From: Lonicera japonica
Taxonomy: Eukaryota; Streptophyta; Magnoliopsida; Dipsacales; Caprifoliaceae
Reading direction: 5' to 3'
DNA length: 64,000 nucleotides
Assembly: GCA_021464415.1 (NCBI GenBank)
Contig: CM038469.1
Location: forward strand, 19,487,901-19,551,900
Shown here: one piece after another, positions 55,330 through 64,000 of the stretch
Layout of the letters: every line of letters starts with the position of its first letter
Numbering within the stretch: position 1 is the stretch's first letter
Program-made: the position numbers and the translations under genes
The notes under the pieces: model-generated
Told to the model about the DNA's origin: nothing
What the model saw: the letters and a program-made list of their open reading frames with translations, nothing else
Database searches by the model: none

Positions 55330-57840
55330 GATCTCTGTATACGCCATAATTTGTGACTAGGTAGTAGCATTTTAGTACACATGCATTTGTAATGTACGAT
55401 AGGATTTTTTAAGCATTTTTGGAAGATTTTAAGGCCCTAGTCGCAGCGCTCCTCTACATCTTCTAGCCGCAGGCCCTCTCCGCAGGTACATGCGGTTAGC
55501 CCCTTTTGGAGTGTTTTTCGTGAGATTTTCTCTATAAATAGGACCTTTGGGGTCTCATTTGGAATCATTAATACTCAAGAGACTTTAGAGAAATAAAGTT
55601 TTGTCAAAATCAGTTTAGAGAGATTTTTGAGAGTTTGAAAAGAGAAAGGTTTTTTGAGAGAGAAAATAGTTTATAGAGAGAGAAAGTATCTTTAGAGGGA
55701 AGGAGCAAGCAAGCAAGAAGGAAGATTGTACATCAAGGAAGGCAAGACCTTTCACTCTTATTTTTAACGTGAAAAGCACACCGTTGACCTTAAAGTCACT
55801 AATCTTGTTTTCATAATAACAGTAACATTAATTATGTGTAATTTAACTAAATTGATGTTTTAAGTTATAGCCACAACTACTTTTATCATACGTGGACAAA
55901 ACCGTCGAACCGGAACCGGGATCATTCTCCTACAAATACACAATTACTTTAGTCTTACATCATACACAACAACTTGATCAAAGCATATTCACAATGGGAT
56001 ATCAATGAAGATCAAAAGCTTAAAGTAAGTGAAGAACCGAAGAAACTTTTTAAAGCGCTCAAAGACTCGTTTATTTTAAAATTGAGTGAGTGTTTAAGTT
56101 CTTTGTAAAGGTTCTTGTTTGATTATAAATTTATAATAAATAGCTCATATAGATTGTTCTTACATTATTAGATTGACCATAACCAAGTTTGAAACTTGTT
56201 TGAATCAAAATCATTTCAAAACTTCATTCTTACAAATCCAATTTTTGAAATAAATTCTTATTAAATTCAAATGACCTTATTTTGAGCTTTCACGAAAATA
56301 GATGTCTTAGGAACTATATTTGACTTTCCCGAAGCATCAAAATTGATTTTAGAGCTAAATTACAAAAGTGTAAAAATTAGGATTTTGGCTGGCAGATCAG
56401 TGCTGCTCAGTCGACTGATGCCTTGTGACTCAGTCGACTGATGAGCTTTGCTCAGTCAACTAAGGCTTCAGAAAATAGCCATTGGATTTTTGCAATTTTG
56501 CCATTTTTGGCACTAAATCTTCACAAACTCCTTTAAAATGGCCATTTTGTGTCCTGTACTATATATACTAATTCTAGACTCTATTCAAATCACCTTGAAT
56601 CATTCTAACTCTCTATTCTTCATCTACATTCAACATTCAAGATTCAAGAACATAGTTTTGATAAATCATTATTCTTTTGAGCTATAAATTATGATCAAAC
56701 TTGATATCTTTTAGTGTGAGCTTTATTTGCAATCCTTCAAACACTTAAGAGCTATTGTACATTGGTGTTAGCCACCAAAACTTATTCAAATCACATTTGT
56801 GAGATGTGTATCTCATAATTTAGTAAGAGTGATTTCTTGTGTGATTATTGTGAGTGAATCAATACTTATAAGAGTGTGTGAGAAGAATACACTTGTAGAT
56901 GTTTGATTTTCAGCCGGAAGAAAATCGGAATTAATGGAATTTCTTGGGGGCACTACTTGAGCGTGGACATAAGGTCTAATCAACCGAACCGCGTGAACAA
57001 AACGACTTAGGCACATTCGATTTAATCATTCTATCTCTAAGATTTTTACTTTATTGCTATACTATTGTTTGTGATTGAGATTGCTTGCTTGTTTAACTTG
57101 TTGCTTGATATAGACTTTAAATCTTTTTGAAACGTTTTCAAAAACCGAATTAAGTTTCAAAAACCTTATTCACCCCCTCTCTAGGGTATTTTTCGACCTA
57201 CATACACATCTCTACAACTTTTATCTAAATTTCATTTATGCATTTCAATACAAGTTTCAATACAAGTTTTAATATAGAAAATTAGATAATTTGTAAATAA
57301 GTTCATTATTTTCAAAACAAGTCCTTTTTAAGTTTTATAAGAAAGTTAAAACTAGTTTTGAGACGTCTTCAAAACAAAACAAATACAAAAACAGTTTCCA
57401 AATAAGTGGAACTATGAGACTTTGATTTCATTCTACGAATAAATACGTAGGCGCTTACAAAGCTCGAGTCTGATTACATAAAATACTATTTTAAACATAA
57501 TTTATTTGAAAGGACTATTTTGAAAATAATTCAAACTACTTGCAAGATGTCTAAAATAGGAATTAAATACATGATCCATTAAGAGATCGAAAGGGTGAAT
57601 TAGGTGCGTAACACCTTCCCAATTGGTAGATCCCGAACCCTAACAATACAAGTTATCAATCAATCTCTCGTTTCAAACGTATAAAAGATAGTTCGTTTTT
57701 GGATTATCTTTTATACAATCTTTTGTTTGTTTTCTTGTAAAACAAACTGACGACTCTAAAACCACGTTTTCCTCAAAACAAGTTTCAAAACCCAAAAAAC
57801 CGAGAGTCCACCCCTCGGAGGGTCGGAGGACCGGATTCAC
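55330..57840 (+). mobile_element. Tat/Ogre-like gypsy LTR (copy 2), split by a copia solo LTR
   Basis: A TATA box (CTCTATAAATAGG, 55531) and GAGA-rich R-like region precede the copia insertion. After it, GATCGAAAGGGTGAATTAGG then TGCGTAACACCTTCCCAATTG and AAACAAACTGACGACTC (57580-57760) repeat the landmarks of copy 1. Edges are approximate. Confidence 0.5.
55782..57202 (+). mobile_element. Solo LTR of copia family A, second copy
   Basis: A 1421-bp unit is collinear with 9051-10406: it starts CGTTGACCTTAAAGTC (TG mutated to CG) and ends TTTTTCGACCTACA. The flanks CACAC (55777-55781) and TACAC (57203-57207) are a 4-of-5 target duplication. It contains TCAGTCGACTGA palindromes (56406, 56436) and the A/T-rich CTATATATACTA promoter region. 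Confidence 0.88.
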
Positions 57841-57844
57841 ATAA

Positions 57845-58625
57845 TCTTTTTTGTTAAGATCGATTGGGTTTTCTCATCTTTTATAAAAAAGAGGTGAATC
57901 TTTCTAGTATTTTTTCTAAGGTGACGTCCTTTGCTTGATGTCCCAATTTTTATAAGATTGGAAGACACTAAGTTTTGCAACAATTTCATATTGCAAGATA
58001 CACATTTTCTAGATTTTATATGCATTTAGGAATTAAACCCTGAGTCTAACCAATTTTAGTTAACAAAAGCATTTGTTCTTGTCGAGAATGCTTTCATAGT
58101 TCACATCAAAGCAGTTAAAAAAAGTGTACAATACTAAGAAGCAACAAGGTATTAATTATGACAATAATCATTGAGACTAACTGACAAGAATCCACTTTAA
58201 ACAAAATAGTTATAAAACTCAAAACTCAAACTTATAGACTTAACTCAATTCAGCGTGGATTCTATTTTCTTACTCTGATCGTAGCATCAGCCAAATTAGT
58301 TATCCCAGCTCCTTCGAATACGATCATCATTTGAATCAAACCACTATTCCAATGCTTATCTTAGCTTGGAATACAATAATCTATTGATTTCCAGTTTTCG
58401 ATAGCTTGTGTTAGATTATGTCACTTCACTTGATCTTCACTTTACTCTTGACATACAACTAACTTGTAATTTTTTCATCGGAATCAATCTTACAAAACTA
58501 GTCTTTATAAAATAGACTTTACAATATTGTCTTAAGATTAAAGGAAAACTGTCCTCAAAATTCCATATTGGTGTCTGACTTTAGAATTTCATTCTTACCC
58601 TTTAAAAAATGAATTTTCAAAAAAA
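57845..58625. other. No gene recognised
   Basis: Probably internal or flanking DNA of the gypsy LTR before it. A 62-codon minus ORF (57837-58025) has no motif. Confidence 0.4.
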
Positions 58626-58629
58626 CCAT

Positions 58630-61600
58630 GTGACGCCTCGAATCCCGTTATGAGGTTTAGACCTCCAGGACCCAGTTAATCATGGTGCCGTACGCGATGG
58701 CGGGTTTAATGTACATGATTTGGAACTTATTTAATAGTAAATTACATGTAAGGCCTTAAGTTTTTAGAAATTTTTGGCATGTGGAGTTCGTAAGTATAAA
58801 ATAAATCTAATATCTATAAACTCCACATTTGTAAAGTCTATAATCAATAAAATAATCAAACAATTCTTATATCAAACAAATCCTCTAACGAGGTCCCAAC
58901 TTCAATCAAAAGGCTTTACATCACATAAGAATAAAATTTAATACAGGTTTAATTATACAAAATACACAAATCAACTAAATGTACAAAAGCTGAGTCATTT
59001 ATGGATGACTACAAGTGGTCTAAGGTCATCAGTGGTGTCTACACTTCGTATTCGTGCCACTCTGAAGAGAATTACCTACAAAGTTGGTTTGAAAAATGGG
59101 AGTGACCTAAACATGGGCTCAGTGGGAACTATAAGGAGTTTGCATAAGAAAATAAACGTTGGAAAACATATGCGACGTGTAGTAATGAAAGTAATTTGAA
59201 CCATGTTTATGTGCTTATACCGTTTATATATATATATATAAATAGAAATAAATAATACTCTTATCAAAATAAATAGAAAACTATGTTATATGCAAGGCAC
59301 ACCAAGTGTTGCCCCATTCCCGAAATACAATAAAATGCATATCTCAAAGATTCAAATAAAAATAGTAGTATCAATCGTAAGTCTAGATATAAAACAAATG
59401 TTGGCACTAATATTTTTAACATCAACCTTGTATCCGTCCATCTCTCATCGAACATCTAGGATTTACTCTACTGTACACAGCGATCACAATTTAAGCCCCC
59501 AAGGCTAGGGTATGTAGCCCCCAAGGTTGGGTCCCCCCATGGACCACCTAGATATGCAGGGAATGGTGCCTCGCGCGGTCCCCCTAGCTGGACCATAAAG
59601 TATGCCGCTTCCAAAGCAGGGTCCTTCTATGAGGACCAAGGTATGTAACCACTAAGGCTAGGTCAACCCCATGGACTATTAGTGCCTGTTCGAACTCAAA
59701 ATAGTGTGACTTACAAAAAATAGTAATTATCAAGCAAATACGCATTCAACATCCACACATACACACACACACACATATATATATATATCAAACCATATCC
59801 TAATTCGTATCTTCCTACATTTTTTGCTTACTGAAAGCCTATCTGAGAACCATATACACAACGTCTAACCCATATACAAGTTATATGTTTAACCAATATG
59901 TATATGTGATACTAGTATTGGTCGGATTTTAACCCTAGAGGGGGGTGAATAGGGTTTAAAAACTTTAATGCGGACTTAAAAACTTTTCTAAAAATGTTTA
60001 AGTAAAACAAATTTACTTAACAAGTTTATCAAGGAAAACAATTAATCAAACAATCAATCCTAAGAACAAGCAACAATATAAGCAACTTTAATCAATAAAT
60101 ATAACAAATAAATAAAGAGATTGAGTTAGAAAGATTGAACCGATTTGAAGTCCAAGGCTTTTTGTTCTCACGGTTATGGTTTACCAAACCATAGTCCGCA
60201 CTCGGTTAGTTCCCCGAGAATTTTCACAAATTCCAATCTCCTTTAGGGTGAAGATCAAACCTCTACAAGTGTTGTTGTCTCACACACTCTTTACAAGTAT
60301 TGCTTAACCATAATATTCACACAAGAATCTCTCTCTTGCTAATTTATGAGATTTACCTCTCACAAATACTGAACAAGAATTTACCTTCTTGTTTTCCTAT
60401 GAGATTTACCTCTCACAATTTGAATATAAATTGTTTGGTGATTCACACCAATTAACAACAACTCTCAAGTGTTTAAAGAATACAATTGAAGCTCACTCTA
60501 GAGTTACTTGTTTGATCAAGATTTATAGCTCAATAAGAATGATTGATCAAAAACAATTTCTTGAATCTTATGATATTGAAGATAGATGAAGAATAGAGTA
60601 TGAGAGTAATTCAAGGTGGTCAAAATGTGTCTTAGATAGTGTATATATAGTCCCAAAAGTGATATAGCCGTTTGTGAGGTTTGGTAGAGTTTTGTACCAA
60701 AAATGGTAAAAAATCAGAAATCCAACGGCTATATTCTGAAGCATCAGTCGACTAAGTACAATCCATCAGTCGATCGATGGGCTCTGTCCATCAGGCCAAA
60801 ATTCCAATTTTTGCACTTTTGCATATAAGCTCCAAAATCAATTCTAATGCTTTGGGGACCTTAAAAATAAGTTCCTAAGACACCTACTTTTGGGAAAACT
60901 CAAAATATGATCGTTTAAATTTAATATGAATTTATTTCAAAACCAGTATTTGTAAGAATGATGTTTTAAAATAATTTTTGATTCAAACTGATTTTGATCA
61001 ATCTAAGAAAGATATATTAATATGTATGAGCTATATAAATAATCAAATAAGAAACTTTACATAATACCTAAGCACTCACTCAATTATCGAATTAATAAGC
61101 TTCAATTTGATCTTCACTTGAAGCTTTTGTCTTGAAGCTTTTGCATGTGATCCTTGATCTTGATCTCCATAGATTTGCATTGTGATGAGATTGATCTTCT
61201 TGCTAGTCCAATGCTTCGTTGACTTGATCGGATATTGATTGAACGATCCTTGTCAAACTTCCTTTGAGCAATCATGCTATTCTTGATTTTTCAAATAAGA
61301 AAGCTATAATCTTAAATTAAGAACATGTTAAATTACACATGATTGATTTATTGTTATTATCAAAATAAGATTAAGACCTTCAAGGTCAACAACTAGGTTT
61401 ATGTACAACGATAATATACTCAACTTAAGATGTATTTAACATACACGTGCCATTTAAGAAACTAACACCATCACATGATTTTATCAATACGATGCTTGAA
61501 CAATTTTAATGGGTGAACTAGTATTATATTGGTATTAAACTCTCTGGTTGATAAAACACTATTCACTAGATAATTTGGACCACTTGAACCACTAAACGAT

Positions 61601-61746
61601 CACTCACGCAATTCTAAGCATACTAATACAACCAATGTGGGGTGCTAGAATGCTAAAAATCTCCATAAATCCTGAATTCACCATCCGAGGTGAAAATTGC
61701 AAACATATAAGGCAAATGCGATGGAAATGACAAACGGGGTATTACA
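58630..61746. mobile_element. Gypsy-type LTR carrying an inverted copia solo LTR
   Basis: It starts TGTGACGCCTCGAATCCCG and ends ACGGGGTATTACA, a gypsy-type terminal pair. Subtracting the nested copia LTR (59916-61391) leaves about 1.6 kb, similar to the solo LTR at 51658-53156. No matching target duplication was found (AACCA against CTATC), so it may be a product of recombination between different copies. Confidence 0.65.
59916..61391 (-). mobile_element. Solo LTR of copia family A, inverted copy
   Basis: A 1476-bp unit on the minus strand is collinear with 9051-10406. The plus strand begins TATTGGTCGG...AACCCTAGAGGGGGGTGAATAG and ends CAAGGTCAACA. The target duplication ACTAG is perfect at 59911-59915 and 61392-61396. 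It is nested in the gypsy LTR 58630-61746 and so is younger than it. Confidence 0.93.
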
Positions 61747-61749
61747 CTA

Positions 61750-64000
61750 TCACGTTACGTACTGATATTGTGGGTTGTGTTTGTGTGGTTGATGGCGAGA
61801 TTATTTGTGTGTGACCCCGACCTGACAGGGACGTCAGGGATTTAACTGAGGAGATTGTAATGACCCAACATATCCTACATTGGTAGTGCAATGGGAAGTT
61901 CCTTGGTATATAGGTGGTACATTGACTCTAATTTACAATTTGGGCTAGCCATTTTAGGGGATAACCAGGGCAGTTAAAGAGCTTGCCACCATGGACAATT
62001 TGTAAGTAAAAGAGTCTTGTTAGTGACTACACTCAAAAAGTGTGAAGTATTACGCCCAAGTGCAAGCGGTTAAGTTATAGTATACTCGGGAAAGTCCAAG
62101 GTTGAACCATAGGGAATGTAAGGAACTTATTTCTTCTAGTTATGGGGAATAGGAAAGGAAAAATTAAACTACTAACTTAAACTAAAACTAAAAGCAAATT
62201 CAGTCCTAGGGTGCAAAATAAAAGGGAATCCACAAGCACAAGTTTTCTACCTAAAAGGCTTCCTAAACGCACTAGGGAAACATGCAATTTAACTAAAAAT
62301 AAATAAATAAATTAAAACATCATACAAACTAAAAAAATCAGATTATTAAATGAACTTAACTCAACGAGAAATAAACACTAGGGGTATCCGTAATTAGGGA
62401 GTAGGAAACTAGTCCATTCGAGTAATCCAAATCTAAGTTTAAACAGGATTTTTCACTAAAGTTCAGCTCTTAGACCTTCCAACCATCCAATTATATTGCT
62501 AATACAAGTATATCATAGCCCATGCGTGACAAATACTATATATACTAGCTTTGAGCAATAAAATTCGATAGTGAAGCTTTTTGACTTTGAAAAAGTGTAA
62601 TTTAAAACCTAGTATTGCTAGTGTGTGACAGAAATAATTCAAGTTGATTAAACTTTTCAAAAATCAGTAGCTTAACACTCTCTTAAGGTTTGAATATGTT
62701 TGAACGTAATTCAAATAAAATCTGCCTTAAAAAGAACGCCGAAAGTCAAAACTACCACTTTTTCGGCACTTACATGAATAAATATCAAAACAGTGCCAAA
62801 TCAGCCAATTCACTTGAGAAACTAACCTAACTAATCAGAAGATAAAGACCGTCCTCAAATTATCCACGTTAGGGGTTTAGTGTGAAAATCCGTGAATTGA
62901 CATTTTACGGTTCTTAACCAAATGTAATTTCTGAGCTAACTTATGGAAACATGTTTTTAAGACATGCAAAGATAAAAAAAATATTTATACATTTAGTAGG
63001 TGATCTATAACCAATGAAAAAAATCATATTCAAACCTAAATTGGATTACATTCAAAGATTAAGTTCGCATATTTCACTACGGAACCCTAACTAACGATTT
63101 AGCTAGACATATTCAAATTAAACATTAAAACAAGAATATAAATCATTAAAAATAGTATACAAATACCTAAGAACATATAAAATCAAATTTGAAAACTTTT
63201 GGCTTTGGAATTACTCAATTCTGATTTAAAACGAATATTTTATGCTTAAAATGGTAAACAGACTCAAAAACTGACATAAACTGAAAAAAATCAACTAAAA
63301 CTCTAAAAATTCTGGAAAATCAAATTTCTTATGATGAACAATAAATCACATATGAATAGCATTGAAACACGATAAACTATTTGAATATAGAACGAGAAAC
63401 AAGAATAAATCGATGAAAAATCGAAAAAATGACAAAACGGATCTATAAACCCTAGAACCAGCCCCTAAAATGAGGGTTTATGAATATCTAAGCAAACAAA
63501 CCATTATAAGCAATTGAATTGAAAGAAATTAGTAAACTAGGGTTTACCGGGATGAAAAACAGCAATTGCAATTGAAACTGAATTGATTGATGAATAAATG
63601 TAGCATATATTGATGTTCCAGCCTTTAAATATGATAAATTAACTACTCTAACAATTTTTTTGACGAAAAGAAAGAAAAATCACTCAAGGTTCGATCAACA
63701 GACAAGCGCAAAAACTCCCAAAAAGTTACGGTGCCATCTACCTCTCTGTTCTATCTATTCTAAAGTGCGGCGCTCGCTAAAATATGAGATATGTGGTCTT
63801 TTATATGTCTCACAAGTGTCTCTGGTCGCGAGTTGGATGATCCTTGAAGAAAAGGGTCGAAAAGAGCCAAAAACCGAAAAAGGGCCAAAAATTGAAGTGG
63901 GATCGATCCTCATGTTTTTTTTTGGTTGCTTCTTCTTTCGTTCATAATTTTTTTCTCCGAACTCCAATTGACGCACTATTTTTTCCTACGCATAGGTAAT
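61750..64000. other. No gene recognised; probable retroelement debris
   Basis: The phrase TTACGCCCAAGTGCAAGCGG then TTAAGTTATAGTA-ACTCGGG and GAACCATAGGGAATG (62050-62120) is of a kind common in plant retroelement-derived repeats. No ORF with motifs is present. The 95-codon ORF at 63660-63947 is Lys-rich and low-complexity. The window ends here without a boundary. Confidence 0.4.

Overview
This is nuclear DNA of a flowering plant, most likely a eudicot. It is AT-rich, its genes carry GT-AG introns, and transposons, miniature elements and retrotransposon remnants fill most of it. I found only two host genes that can be rebuilt end to end, plus one endogenous pararetrovirus copy. I see no bacterial operon, CRISPR array, rRNA or intact tRNA gene. 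The species cannot be named from the sequence alone.

Layout. 1-6200: AT-rich DNA with two tandem-repeat tracts, a Stowaway-type MITE and an unusual cluster of short palindromes beside one orphan exon-like ORF. 6200-20900: transposon territory, including MITEs, a copia-type solo LTR with target-site duplication (TSD), gypsy LTR pieces, and a three-level nest (a gypsy solo LTR inside a copia LTR inside what looks like a hAT element). 21338-39420: one large host gene for a TatD-family metal-dependent deoxyribonuclease. Its 12 exons add up to exactly 966 nt (321 residues plus stop) and are spread over 18 kb. Its introns hold a five-copy tandem repeat that includes the splice donor, a small non-autonomous copia element with a captured gene fragment and a nested TRIM, several MITEs and tRNA-derived SINE-like sequences, and in the last intron a 5.7-kb caulimovirid (petuvirus-like) integrant in sense orientation. 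39600-46700: LTR remnants and a decayed Ty3/gypsy gag region. 46745-48075 (minus): a complete two-exon gene for a 169-residue Cys-rich plant protein of unknown function. 48600-64000: solo LTRs with TSDs (gypsy 51658-53156; copia 55782-57202 and 59916-61391), Tat/Ogre-like LTRs, a Stowaway MITE and an unexplained 390-bp duplicated segment.

How the parts relate. The TatD gene looks functional despite heavy insertion: every exon keeps frame and the catalytic residues are present. The viral copy is clearly dead (one frameshift, three in-frame stops, movement-protein region absent). It still shows a recognisable TATA box, an ACGT-type promoter element and a tRNA-Met primer-binding site, all lying in sense orientation about 0.7-1.2 kb upstream of the gene's last exon. 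Three solo LTRs of one copia family lie in the window, each with a recognisable TSD, which records repeated insertion followed by LTR-LTR recombination.
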